Below, one piece after another: positions 29,077 to 36,436 of a stretch of DNA of 41,704 nucleotides. The DNA is taken from the IMG/VR virus record IMGVR_UViG_3300037587_000515, positions 1 to 41,704 of that record. The stretch is one strand, 5' to 3'. Under the pieces are notes generated by a model. The model had not been told where the DNA came from. It ran no database searches and saw nothing but the letters and a program-made list of their open reading frames with translations. Every line of letters begins with the position of its first letter. Within the stretch, counting starts at the first letter, position 1. This DNA comes from a virus. A program made the translations under genes and the position numbers.

Positions 29077-29253
29077 CTAGGCGTCTTTCAGGGCCGCCCG
29101 CCGTGCCGTGATCCTTTGGCTGCATTCTCCACACATGACGCTACTATCGCCTATGCGCTTGCCGCAGGAACAGCGGTTCCACACTACCTCTCCACCGCAA
29201 TCGTGCGGCCCGCGTACCGTCTGCCGGCATGTAGGGCATCCGAAGTAGGCCAT
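29077..29253 (-). CDS. Small zinc-ribbon protein
   Basis: This 58-residue protein lies on the reverse strand with GAGGAGGGAG before ATG 29253. 'FGCPTCRQTVRGPHDCGG', 'NRCSCGKRIGDSSVMCGECS' and a basic helix make a double zinc knuckle. It is probably part of the leftward early operon. Confidence 0.65.
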   Translation of the reverse strand: MAYFGCPTCRQTVRGPHDCGGEVVWNRCSCGKRIGDSSVMCGECSQRITARRAALKDA

Positions 29254-29323
29254 GTTCTCCCTCCTCTATCCAGCTCTGCCCGCCCGGAGCCCCGATAGGA
29301 ATCGGGACCCCGCACTGGTAGGG

Positions 29324-29551
29324 CTAGTAGTCTTCGTGCCAGGCGTGATACCGCTGACCCGTGCGAGCCTCAACAAGGAAGGCCTCACCCAGCGGCTCCT
29401 CACATCGGCTACATGCTTGAACTGCTTCCCCCAGTCGGGTTTCAGCGCTCAATCGGCAAGCTCTGTGGCTCTTGGATCGCCGCCCACAGGGCTGATTACA
29501 GAACTTGCAGTAGTTGAGCGGATACTTGGTGTAATTGCCTGTCCGTGCCAT
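29324..29551 (-). CDS. Zinc-ribbon protein
   Basis: This 75-residue protein on the reverse strand has AGGAGG upstream. 'YCKFCNQPCGRRSKSHRACR' and 'ACSRCEEPLGEAFLVEARTG' give two zinc sites, and the C-terminus 'YHAWHEDY' is aromatic. The function is unknown. Confidence 0.65.
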   Translation of the reverse strand: MARTGNYTKYPLNYCKFCNQPCGRRSKSHRACRLSAETRLGEAVQACSRCEEPLGEAFLVEARTGQRYHAWHEDY

Positions 29552-29610
29552 CTCTCCCTACCTCCTGAATCCAGAAGCCCCGGCAACCGCTTGGCTCTTT
29601 GGGCTAGGCG

Positions 29611-29985
29611 TCAGTCGGCATGCACTCCTGTATCTAACACAACAATTGCCAACCACGGCTGGTCAGGTATGGGGTTCTCAGCTGGGCTTGCTGGCAGGTG
29701 CAGCCGCACATGGCAGGTACGACAGAGTAATTGTAGGTTGGCCAATTCGTTGTAGCCTTCGGCCTTTGTTGTGTCTCGGTGGTGTACATGGCCTGAGTGA
29801 CCTACTAGCAGCTGGCAGCACTCGCAGCGGTAATGTGCTCGACGGATAGCAAACGCTCGCGTACGTACATGTGGCTTTAGAAGCTGCTGGGCACGTGTTA
29901 CGGATAGGCCAAGCTTTGCCGCCACCTGGGAATTACTTAGCCCTAGCGTCCGAAGCTGAATCGCCTCTTCTTGTCTCTTGCTCAT
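29611..29985 (-). CDS. HNH endonuclease with helix-turn-helix domain
   Basis: This protein has 124 residues from ATG 29985 (reverse strand). An N-terminal helix-turn-helix 'EEAIQLRTLGLSNSQVAAKL' then 'GLSVTRAQQLLK' resembles recombinase or AP2/homing linkers. The nuclease part follows: 'YRCECCQLLVGHSGHVHHRD' and 'ELANLQLLCRTCHVRLH', giving the His, Asn and His of an HNH fold with two zinc pairs. It could be a homing nuclease that recognises DNA by its helix-turn-helix. Confidence 0.8.
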   Translation of the reverse strand: MSKRQEEAIQLRTLGLSNSQVAAKLGLSVTRAQQLLKPHVRTRAFAIRRAHYRCECCQLLVGHSGHVHHRDTTKAEGYNELANLQLLCRTCHVRLHLPASPAENPIPDQPWLAIVVLDTGVHAD

Positions 29986-30100
29986 TGGTAATCTTCTCTT
30001 GCTGACCTTTCCACCGCCTGCTTTTGCACGCCGGACATTCCTGGGGCTTGACCACTCTTGGCGTCCATTCGTGGTCACACTTGTTGCACCGCAGTAGCAT
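29933..30100 (-). CDS. Small zinc-ribbon protein, first gene of leftward operon
   Basis: This protein has 55 residues from ATG 30100. 'MLLRCNKCDHEWTPRVVKPQ' followed by 'CPACKSRRW' is a zinc ribbon of the rubredoxin-like type common in phages. The C-terminal charged tail overlaps the HNH gene by 53 bases. GGAG lies upstream, and the operon promoter is 35-63 bases upstream. Confidence 0.65.
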   Translation of the reverse strand: MLLRCNKCDHEWTPRVVKPQECPACKSRRWKGQQEKITNEQETRRGDSASDARAK

Positions 30101-30134
30101 AGAGTGCTCCCTTCCTGTGGTAGTCCTCATAGTC

Positions 30135-30163
30135 ATAGTAGCATAGGGGTGGCAGGCTGTCAA
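30135..30163 (-). promoter_or_regulatory. Leftward promoter (PL-like)
   Basis: On the reverse strand TTGACA (30163-30158), 17 bases, then TACTAT (30140-30135) preceded by TGC. Both boxes and the spacer are near consensus, with an extended -10. It drives the leftward operon 30100-28477, with transcription starting near 30128. Confidence 0.75.
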
Positions 30164-30233
30164 GCAGGAACCTCCTGTGCTGTAGAAAGTAGACCCTGCC
30201 ATATGGCCCCCGGCAAAGCCCCACAGCGAACTG

Positions 30234-30242
30234 TGCTATACT
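30234..30242 (+). promoter_or_regulatory. Extended -10 promoter for a noncoding RNA
   Basis: TGCTATACT (30234-30242) is an extended -10. No good -35 is seen. Transcription would start near 30249, at the base of the closed RNA structure that follows. Confidence 0.55.
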
Positions 30243-30248
30243 GAGGCT

Positions 30249-30378
30249 GCGGCAGGAGGCCTCCACAGGTTGCCGCTGGGGAAAACCCACTCTTCGGAGT
30301 GACGGACATTAGCCAAGGTCGCGAGCACGCCGGAGTGGGGGCTTAAGAACGGGGCGTCGGCACACGCCCACTCCTGCC
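30249..30378 (+). ncRNA. Closed, multi-structure noncoding RNA upstream of the terminase-side HNH gene
   Basis: GGCAGGAG (30251-30258) pairs with CTCCTGCC (30371-30378), closing about 130 bases. Inside: CACTC-TTCG-GAGTG (30288-30301, a stable UUCG tetraloop) and GGGCGT/ACGCCC (30352-30357/30364-30369). GGAGTGGG (30332-30339) can pair with CCCACTCC (30367-30374) or with CCCACTC (30286-30292), so alternative folds compete. This suggests a regulatory leader, switch or small RNA. The 318 bases between the two divergent genes have no convincing protein gene. Confidence 0.55.
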
Positions 30379-30382
30379 ATAC

Positions 30383-30418
30383 TTGACAACAGCAGCCCGC
30401 ATGGTATCATGGGGGGTG
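30383..30418 (+). promoter_or_regulatory. Rightward promoter for HNH gene, near-leaderless
   Basis: TTGACA (30383-30388), 16 bases, TATCAT (30405-30410) preceded by TGG. ATG 30419 starts eight bases after the -10, so the mRNA begins at or within a base or two of the start codon, and no ribosome site is possible. Confidence 0.65.
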
Positions 30419-30868
30419 ATGGCTGACTGGGCAGAGCGATTCTGGACAAGGGTTGAGTTCAACGGCCCCATTCCTGAATATGCGTTCCCTCTAGGGCCGT
30501 GCTGGCTATGGACAAGTTACCAGAACAGCCGGGGGTATGGTGCCTTTCGCACCGACGGCATAAAGCGCGGTGCGCACTGCGTCTCCTATGAGTTCTGCAT
30601 TGGCTCGATCCCTGTGGGCCTAGAACTAGATCACCTCTGCCGTGTTCCGCTCTGCGTGAATCCAGACCACCTAGAACCCGTAACTAGCCGCGAGAACACG
30701 CTGCGTGGGGAGGGCTGGACTGCACAGCAGGCTCGGAAAGTGGAGTGTACTTACAGACACCCATTCACGGAGGGGAATACCTATGTCAACAAGAAAGGTC
30801 ATCGCCGTTGCCAAGACTGCCACCGTAGGCAAGAACGAGAGCGCTATCAACGCAAATTGGTCGGCTAG
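30419..30868 (+). CDS. HNH endonuclease (HNH_3-like) upstream of terminase
   Basis: This protein has 149 residues from ATG 30419. 'GPCWLWTSYQNSRGYGAFR' and 'GAHCVSYEFCIGSIPVGLEL' precede 'DHLCRVPLCVNPDHLEPVTS', the His-Asn-His core; the 'C.NP.HLE.....EN..R' pattern is typical of phage HNH_3 proteins. A C-terminal zinc motif ('CTYRHPF', 'RCQDCHRRQERERYQRK') follows. HNH proteins next to terminase genes (HK97 gp74) help DNA cutting in packaging. An intron-free homing role is an alternative. Confidence 0.85.
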   Translation: MADWAERFWTRVEFNGPIPEYAFPLGPCWLWTSYQNSRGYGAFRTDGIKRGAHCVSYEFCIGSIPVGLELDHLCRVPLCVNPDHLEPVTSRENTLRGEGWTAQQARKVECTYRHPFTEGNTYVNKKGHRRCQDCHRRQERERYQRKLVG

Positions 30869-31067
30869 AATCCCTGGGGCGTTAGCGAAGGCAGAGGCGG
30901 TGCTACGAGGTGAGCTTGAGCTTCCTGCCACAACCAAAGTTACCCTAACCCGCATCGAGGTAGCGTTGGCGAAGGCGCTGTGGGAGGAGTGGCGCGATAG
31001 ATATGAGGGGCCTCCGCCACCGCCCCCCACCCTCCGTGCGTTCGTAGAGAAGGTGGAGGCGCTGTGA
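30783..31067 (+). CDS. Hypothetical protein
   Basis: This protein has 94 residues from ATG 30783, whose GGAGGGG site lies inside the end of the HNH gene. It is helical with a Pro-rich stretch near the end ('YEGPPPPPPTLRAFVEKVEA'). The N-terminus 'MSTRKVIAVAKTATVGKNES' is basic. The function is unknown. Confidence 0.55.
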   Translation: MSTRKVIAVAKTATVGKNESAINANWSARIPGALAKAEAVLRGELELPATTKVTLTRIEVALAKALWEEWRDRYEGPPPPPPTLRAFVEKVEAL

Positions 31068-31471
31068 GCAAGCCTGTTCCCTGCCCCAACTGCCACCGCA
31101 AGAACACCTACTCAGAGAAGAACCGGCAGTGTTCCGCCTGTGGCCTTGGCTGGGAACAGCAGCCTGAACGCATCCAGGGCGTGACGCGGGGCTTGCGGCC
31201 TGTGACGCAAAACGTCACCTCGCGAACTCTTTACCCAACAGAGGTAGAGCCTGTGACGGAATCTGTCACGGATGGTGAATATGAGTACCAAGCTGTGCCG
31301 CCTAGCGTCACGGATGAGCCTATTGTTCAGGGCCGCGCGATGCCCACTGTTACACCTGGGGAGCCGTGCCCGACGTGCGGCCGCAAGGTAAGGTTGACGG
31401 GGGCGCAGAGGATGGCTGCTCTAAGGGATAAGGAGCGGCTGAAGCAGGAAGCGAGGGCAGCAGATGGCTAG
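31064..31471 (+). CDS. Zinc-ribbon protein with Val-Thr-rich linker
   Basis: This protein has 135 residues from GTG 31064. An N-terminal zinc ribbon 'CPNCHRKNTYSEKNRQCSAC' is separated from a second motif 'PCPTCGRKVRLTGAQRMAAL' by a linker with repeated 'PVT..VT' units (31200-31330). The 'C-terminal zinc plus helix' form resembles small DNA-binding phage proteins, and the location before the terminase suggests a packaging or regulatory role. Confidence 0.65.
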   Translation: MSKPVPCPNCHRKNTYSEKNRQCSACGLGWEQQPERIQGVTRGLRPVTQNVTSRTLYPTEVEPVTESVTDGEYEYQAVPPSVTDEPIVQGRAMPTVTPGEPCPTCGRKVRLTGAQRMAALRDKERLKQEARAADG

Positions 31472-31538
31472 GAAGTGGCTTTCGGCCGGCGAGCAGTGGG
31501 AGAAGCACTGCCGGGAGGCGGTGCGCGATGGCGCGTAA
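31464..31538 (+). CDS. Possible 24-residue peptide
   Basis: A short frame from ATG 31464 overlaps the gene before and the start of the small terminase gene. 'MARKWLSAGEQWEKHCREAV' is protein-like. It may be a coupling peptide that keeps ribosomes moving to the terminase gene. Support is weak. Confidence 0.3.
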   Translation: MARKWLSAGEQWEKHCREAVRDGA

Positions 31539-31974
31539 GCCCAAGCCGCCGGGCGCCCGCCGCTCGGTGGTATTCCCCGTGGTGAGGCAGAAGATCATCG
31601 ACGCTCTGCGGAACGGTGCGCAGCGCACTGACGCCGCAACCTTCGCTGGCATCACGCCGAGCCTGCTCAAGCAGTGGGTTTACCGGGGGAGGCAGGGCAT
31701 GGAGCCGTACATAACTTTCGTAACTGAGGTCGAATCTGCTGAGGCCGAGGCCGTGCTACGGATGACGCAGATCGTCTTCACCGCTGCGGCGAAGGACTGG
31801 CGGGCGGCGTTGGAATGGCTCAAGCGCAACCGCCGCGATGTCTGGGGCGATAAGGTAGAGGTACGGATAGAGGACGTGCGCGATCAGGCGCGGCGTATCG
31901 CTAGGGAGCGTGGGCTGGATGAAGCGGAGATGGTAGCGCGAGCAGAGGAGATATTGCGCGGTGCCGCCACCTAG
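31528..31974 (+). CDS. terS: Terminase small subunit candidate
   Basis: This protein has 148 residues from ATG 31528. An N-terminal helix-turn-helix ('IIDALRNGAQRTDAATFAGI', 'TPSLLKQWVYRGR') is followed by a helical oligomerisation region ('EVESAEAEAVLRMTQIVFTA') and 'ALEWLKRNRRDVWGDKVEV', a motif I know from small terminases ('WLE.R.P..W'). It binds packaging-start DNA. It overlaps the large subunit gene by 14 bases. Confidence 0.85.
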   Translation: MARKPKPPGARRSVVFPVVRQKIIDALRNGAQRTDAATFAGITPSLLKQWVYRGRQGMEPYITFVTEVESAEAEAVLRMTQIVFTAAAKDWRAALEWLKRNRRDVWGDKVEVRIEDVRDQARRIARERGLDEAEMVARAEEILRGAAT

Positions 31975-33460
31975 CGCCGTTGGCATCGCTATCGAAGCTG
32001 CCCTGGACGTGGAGACTCGCCAGGCACAGGCTAGACAGTGTTACCCCGATGATCCCGTGGGCTTCATCCGCGAACGCCTGAGCGAGTTCATGTGGAGCAA
32101 GCAGGTCGAGATCGCCGAGGCGGTCGTAGTCCATCGCCGCACGGCTGTCCAGTCCTGCCATGACATCGGAAAGTCCTGGATCGCAGCCCGTCTCGCTGCC
32201 TGGTGGCTTTCGGAGCATGAGCCTGGCGAAGCCTTCGTGGTCACGACGGCACCGAGTGGCCCCCAGGTCCGGGCCATCCTCTGGCGGGAGATTGGCCGTG
32301 CGCACGCTAAGGGGCGGCTATTTGGGCGCGTCACTCAGACCGAATGGTGGATGCAGGTAGGTGGGCCCGGCCAGGAGCATGAAGAGATCGTCGCCTTCGG
32401 GCGCAAGCCGTCTGACTACGACCCGGCTGCCTTCCAGGGCATCCACGCTCGGTATGTCTTGGTCATCATCGATGAGGCTTCAGGTGTGCCTGGGGCGCTT
32501 TTCGACGCTGCGAATTCTCTCACCACGAACGAAGAGAGCCGCATCCTCGCCATCGGGAACCCGGACGATCCAGCAAGCCACTTCTGCGCCAAGGTGCTAA
32601 AGCCCGATTCTGGGTGGCACGTCATCCACGTCGATGGCCTCAAGTCGCCGAACTTCGACAACAACGAAGAGGTCCCCGACTACCTCCGCCCCTTGCTACT
32701 CGCCCCAGTCTGGGTAGAGGAGGCTCGGCGCGACTGGGGTGAGGGTAGCCCGCTGTGGCAGTCCAAGGTGCGCGGCCTCGTGCCGGAGGATACGAGCGAC
32801 GGCGTGATCCCGCTCTCATGGCTGCGCCGCTGCCAGGAAGAGCACAGGTGGGCGCCGGAGCAACTCGTGCCTATCGAGCTGGGTGTGGACGTCGGTGCCG
32901 GCGGCGACTGGACGGTCGTTCGTGAACGCCGCGGCGTGAAGGCGGGGCGGACTTGGCGAGCCCGGACCCCGGAGCCCCAGGAAGCCAGCGGCCTCATCAT
33001 GGAGGCGATCCGCGAGACGGGCGCTGTGTCGGTGAAGGTGGACGCTATCGGTATCGGCTGGGCCATCGTCGGGATGTTGGAGGAGGCATTGACGCGTAAC
33101 GGGAGCCGGAGCGGGCCGGCGATTCACGCGGTCAATGTCGGCCAGGGTGCGCCGAATCCCGAGCGGTTTCCCAAGCTGCGCGACCAGGTGTGGTGGGAGA
33201 TCGGCCGCGAGCTGTCGCAGGCGGGCGGCTGGGATCTCGGCGACCTAGACGATACAACGCTCGCCCAGCTCATCGCGCCGCGGTACAAGGCGGATGCCAG
33301 CGGCCGCGTGAAGATCGAGCCGAAAGACGATACCCGGAAGCGCCTAGGGCGCAGCCCCGACGATGCCGACGCACTACTCTTGGCCTATTACGTGCCGCCG
33401 CCTATGCCGGTGGAGGGCACGCTGGTCTATGACGATCCGGTGGGCATCAGTCCGGTGTAG
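31961..33460 (+). CDS. terL: Terminase large subunit
   Basis: This protein has 499 residues from GTG 31961. The ATPase part has a Walker-A-like 'SCHDIGKSWIAAR' near residue 65, and a Walker B 'YVLVIIDEASGV' near residue 166, followed by 'ILAIGNPDDPASHF' (coupling motif). The nuclease part has 'LGVDVGAGGDWT', 'VKVDAIGIGW' and a final 'DDADALLLAYY', the three acidic clusters of the RNase H-like fold. It pumps and cuts the genome. The type (headful or site-specific) cannot be read from sequence alone. Confidence 0.95.
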   Translation: MPPPSAVGIAIEAALDVETRQAQARQCYPDDPVGFIRERLSEFMWSKQVEIAEAVVVHRRTAVQSCHDIGKSWIAARLAAWWLSEHEPGEAFVVTTAPSGPQVRAILWREIGRAHAKGRLFGRVTQTEWWMQVGGPGQEHEEIVAFGRKPSDYDPAAFQGIHARYVLVIIDEASGVPGALFDAANSLTTNEESRILAIGNPDDPASHFCAKVLKPDSGWHVIHVDGLKSPNFDNNEEVPDYLRPLLLAPVWVEEARRDWGEGSPLWQSKVRGLVPEDTSDGVIPLSWLRRCQEEHRWAPEQLVPIELGVDVGAGGDWTVVRERRGVKAGRTWRARTPEPQEASGLIMEAIRETGAVSVKVDAIGIGWAIVGMLEEALTRNGSRSGPAIHAVNVGQGAPNPERFPKLRDQVWWEIGRELSQAGGWDLGDLDDTTLAQLIAPRYKADASGRVKIEPKDDTRKRLGRSPDDADALLLAYYVPPPMPVEGTLVYDDPVGISPV

Positions 33461-33463
33461 GAA

Positions 33464-33472
33464 TGGTATAAT
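33464..33472 (+). promoter_or_regulatory. Extended -10 promoter before portal gene
   Basis: TGGTATAAT (33464-33472) is a perfect extended -10. No -35 was found. Transcription would start near 33479. The portal ATG (33501) follows a GAGAGGGGG ribosome site, so this could be the main late promoter for the head module. Confidence 0.7.
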
Positions 33473-33500
33473 GAACCTCATGAGAGGGGGATAGACCCTG

Positions 33501-35066
33501 ATGACCAAGCCCACCAAGGCCGCCCTCGCCGACGCCTACTACCAGGAGGCGCAGAACAATGTGCTCCTGGAAGAGCGCCTGGCGGAACTCGAACTGGCGC
33601 TGGAAGACCGTGAGTGGCTGAGGCTCAGCCTCACCGGCGAGCGCGACTTCAGCCGGGATGGGCTGGCCAAGATCGTCCGGCTCTCTCGCCTCATGGCGCT
33701 CAAGAATCCGCTCATCAATCACGCCGTCGAGGTCACGTCGCACTACGTTTTCGGCCAGGGCGTCTCGCTGAGCTACGAGGACGAACGGCTCAATGAAGTC
33801 TGGCAGGCCTTCTGGGATGACGCCAAGAACCGTGCTGAACTGACCGACAACCAATCGTTGCTCGGTAAGGAAGTCGAGTTGGCGACGACCGGCAACCTCT
33901 TCCTGGCGCTCTTCACCAACATCTCCACGGGCCGGGTCCGCGTGCGGAGCATCGCTGTGGAGGATGTGCGGGACATCATCTGCAACCCCGATGACGCTAA
34001 GGAGCCCTGGTTCTACAGGCGCGTCTGGACGCAGCGCTCGCTTGATCTGCGCTACCGGGGCTCGGTCAGAAGCGAGCAAAAGGAAGCGTTCTATCCCGAT
34101 GTGCGCTACTGGCCGTCGTCTCGACCCTCGACGCTGGGCAGCATTCCGGTGATGTGGGATAGCCCCGTCTACCACGTCAAGGTCGGCGGGACGCCGGAGA
34201 TGAAGTTCGGCGTGCCCGAGACCTACGCCGCGCTGGACTGGGCGCGGGCGGCCAAGGAAGCATTGGAGGACTATGCCACGACGCACCGGGCGCTGGCTCG
34301 CTTTGCCTGGAGCCTTACGGCGAAGGGGCGCAAGGGTGTATCTGAGGCGAAGGCGAAGCTCGGCACGACGCTCGGCCAGGCATCCTCCAGCGCCGAGACC
34401 AACCCGCCGCCCAATGTCGCCAGCGTATTCATTGGCAGCGAGGGCGCGGACATGAAGCCGATTCAGACCAAGGGCATGGCGCCAGCAGCCGACGAGGGGC
34501 GTATGCTCTGGCTTATGGTCGCGGCGGGCGTCGGCATCCCGCACACGATCCTGGCGGGCGACGCCGACGTGGGGAACCTCGCCACGGCCAAGACGCTCGA
34601 CCGGCCGACCGAGCTGAAGATGCGGGCGCGGCAGATGCTCTGGTCGTCAGTGTTCGGCAATCTAGGCGACTACGTGATGATGCAGGCTGTGTTGACGGCC
34701 AGCGGTCCGCTGCGTGGCCTAGGTAACGTCGCCGTGGATGCGGACGACAACAGCCGCCTCGTGGTCTGGGGCAAGGACGTGAACCCGCACATGGATGTCG
34801 ATTGGCCCGGGATCCTGGAGCGCGACACCGACGCGATGGTCACCGCCATCGTCAAGGCGGCAACGCTGGACGGGAAGCCGTTGGCGGAGCTGTTCGACAA
34901 GCAGACCGCCGCGCGGATGCTCCTACGGGCCTTGGGCGAGGATGAGATCGATGAGCTGCTGGCCCAGCAGGACGGGAACGCGAACGCCAGCGAGGCGCAG
35001 TTCGCCCAGGCGCTTCGGGACACCAGAGAGATGGTGGAGGCGGGGCGCAACGGAGGCTCGTCATAG
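33501..35066 (+). CDS. Portal protein
   Basis: This protein has 521 residues from ATG 33501. It has an N-terminal helical clip and wing region ('LSRLMALKNPLINHAVEVTS'), a 'VFGQGVSL' segment, and a central 'DVRDIICNPDDAKEPWFYRR' region. The stem-like 'VGIPHTILAGDADVGNLATA' then 'KTLDRPTELKMRARQML' is typical of SPP1/HK97-type portals. It forms the dodecameric vertex for packaging and tail attachment. The C-terminus ends acidic and Ala/Gln-rich. Confidence 0.9.
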   Translation: MTKPTKAALADAYYQEAQNNVLLEERLAELELALEDREWLRLSLTGERDFSRDGLAKIVRLSRLMALKNPLINHAVEVTSHYVFGQGVSLSYEDERLNEVWQAFWDDAKNRAELTDNQSLLGKEVELATTGNLFLALFTNISTGRVRVRSIAVEDVRDIICNPDDAKEPWFYRRVWTQRSLDLRYRGSVRSEQKEAFYPDVRYWPSSRPSTLGSIPVMWDSPVYHVKVGGTPEMKFGVPETYAALDWARAAKEALEDYATTHRALARFAWSLTAKGRKGVSEAKAKLGTTLGQASSSAETNPPPNVASVFIGSEGADMKPIQTKGMAPAADEGRMLWLMVAAGVGIPHTILAGDADVGNLATAKTLDRPTELKMRARQMLWSSVFGNLGDYVMMQAVLTASGPLRGLGNVAVDADDNSRLVVWGKDVNPHMDVDWPGILERDTDAMVTAIVKAATLDGKPLAELFDKQTAARMLLRALGEDEIDELLAQQDGNANASEAQFAQALRDTREMVEAGRNGGSS

Positions 35067-35266
35067 GCTGGGAAGAGGACGTAGCGAGGATCGCGCAGAG
35101 CGATCAGCAGGCGGCGGGCCAAGCGCAGATCGCACTGATGATGTCGGACTACTACAAGGAACTCTGTGCCGCTGGCTTCTCTAAGGTACAGGCCTTACAC
35201 CTGACGGCCAACTACCAGACCGCCCTAGTCATCGCTGCGACAGCGCAGAAGAAACATGACAGCTAA
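35063..35266 (+). CDS. Small head-module protein with unusual AUA start
   Basis: The 67-residue product reads '(I/M)GWEEDVARIAQSDQQAAG' then 'QIALMMSDYYKELCAAGFSK' and is clearly protein-like along its length. No ATG, GTG or TTG opens the frame before ATG 35138. ATA 35063 overlaps the portal stop (ATAG) and has GGAGG eight bases upstream, so AUA is the likely start. If only ATG 35138 is used the product is 42 residues. The position between portal and MuF genes suggests a virion or assembly role. Confidence 0.55.
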   Translation: MGWEEDVARIAQSDQQAAGQAQIALMMSDYYKELCAAGFSKVQALHLTANYQTALVIAATAQKKHDS

Positions 35267-36095
35267 CACCCTCGCCACCCTCGACCGCCTCATCGAAGCC
35301 TTCACCGCTCAGCGTAAGTGGCGTGCCCTCGCCCGCATCGAACGCAAGCTAGAGCTGGCGATGCAGAAGGCATTCCGCAAGCAGGGACGCGACTTTCTCT
35401 CTGCGCTGAACCACCGGGCAGGCGTGCTGAGCGGTAGGCTCCGTGAGGCGCCGGGCGACGTGATGCCGCCGGACTGGGAGGCGCTCTTCGATCTCATCGC
35501 CAGCGACCCCGTGCTCTTCATCTTGCCGCTCGAAGAGGCGATAGAGGCGGCGTTACTGGCCGGCGGTGAGCACGCTACAGCGGACTTTGCGGTCGAGGTC
35601 GCATTCGATCTGGCCAACCCGCGAGCCGCAGCTTACCTGGAGGCGCACGCAGCACAGGCCGTAGCGGGGATCAACGAGGTGACGCGGGCTGAGATGCAGC
35701 AGGTCATCGCGACCGGCATCCAGGAAGGCCAGAGTTACGACCAGATCGCCAGGACGATCCGCGAGCGCTTCGAAGGCTTTAGCACACCGGCGCCGCAACA
35801 GCACATCAGGAGCCGGTCGCATCTGGTGGCCGTAACGGAAACTGGCGAAGCCTATGAGGAGGGCAATCGCGCTGTTGCCGACGAGCTACAGGCGGTGGGC
35901 CTGGAGATGGAGAAGTCGTGGCTGACTGTGGGCGATGCGCGGGTGTCGGATGAGTGCCTTAGTAACGAAGGCGCGGGCTGGATACCACTCGCCGCCACGT
36001 TCCCGGCCGGCGCTGAACACCCACCCCAGCACCCGGCGTGTCGATGTACGGCGCTGATGCGGCGGGTCCATAGCGCGGTGGGGGTGGCGGCGTGA
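35256..36095 (+). CDS. MuF / SPP1 gp7-like head morphogenesis protein
   Basis: This protein has 279 residues from ATG 35256. Long N-terminal helices are followed by the family core: 'QQVIATGIQEGQSYDQIART', 'IRERFEGF', 'AVTETGEAYEEGN', and a C-terminal 'DARVSDECLSNEG', then 'AEHPPQHPACRCTALM'. The HP.CRC end is the MuF signature. It joins portal to head and may be injected. It lies where expected, after the portal gene. Confidence 0.85.
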   Translation: MTANTLATLDRLIEAFTAQRKWRALARIERKLELAMQKAFRKQGRDFLSALNHRAGVLSGRLREAPGDVMPPDWEALFDLIASDPVLFILPLEEAIEAALLAGGEHATADFAVEVAFDLANPRAAAYLEAHAAQAVAGINEVTRAEMQQVIATGIQEGQSYDQIARTIRERFEGFSTPAPQQHIRSRSHLVAVTETGEAYEEGNRAVADELQAVGLEMEKSWLTVGDARVSDECLSNEGAGWIPLAATFPAGAEHPPQHPACRCTALMRRVHSAVGVAA

Positions 36096-36292
36096 ACCCC
36101 ACCGTCACCGATCGCGTTCTCGCCCTCGTGCCAGGTGCCATCGAGCGTCAGCGCGTCGCATTGGAGGCGGTTGACGGACTCTCGCAGGTCCAGGTGATCG
36201 TCCACCTCGACCGCTATGGGCCCGGCCGCGACAAGGTAGACGTCCGCTTCGAGTCGGGGCAGCCCAGGCGGTTCACCGTAGAGGGGACATGA
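36092..36292 (+). CDS. Small hypothetical protein
   Basis: This protein has 66 residues from GTG 36092. It is alpha/beta ('VLALVPGAIERQRVALEAVD', 'VIVHLDRYGPGRDKVDVRFE'). It overlaps the MuF-like gene and is followed by a promoter-terminator leader. No family was recognised. Confidence 0.6.
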   Translation: MNPTVTDRVLALVPGAIERQRVALEAVDGLSQVQVIVHLDRYGPGRDKVDVRFESGQPRRFTVEGT

Positions 36293-36299
36293 CGCGACC

Positions 36300-36329
36300 T
36301 TGACAAGAACGGGATCGCCAGCGTAGACT
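36300..36329 (+). promoter_or_regulatory. Promoter of the head-gene leader
   Basis: TTGACA (36300-36305), 18 bases, TAGACT (36324-36329), a near-consensus pair. Transcription would start near 36336 and meet a terminator at 36380-36426. The palindrome CTAGCTAG lies directly at the start site. Confidence 0.6.
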
Positions 36330-36379
36330 AACTAGCTAGAACACAACCGAATACGCTCAGCGGCACGAGTCAAGAAGCT

Positions 36380-36426
36380 GCCGCCCATTCCTGGAGGAAG
36401 TCCGGGAGCGGGCGGCTTTTTCTTTT
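36380..36426 (+). terminator. Rho-independent terminator/attenuator
   Basis: GCCGCCC (36380-36386) pairs with GGGCGGC (36410-36416), with a small inner TTCC/GGAA hairpin, followed by TTTTTCTTTT (36417-36426). It is a textbook terminator on the plus strand, only 11 bases before the start of the protease gene at 36437, so the downstream genes need readthrough or antitermination. Confidence 0.85.
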
Positions 36427-36436
36427 GGAGGCGCGG

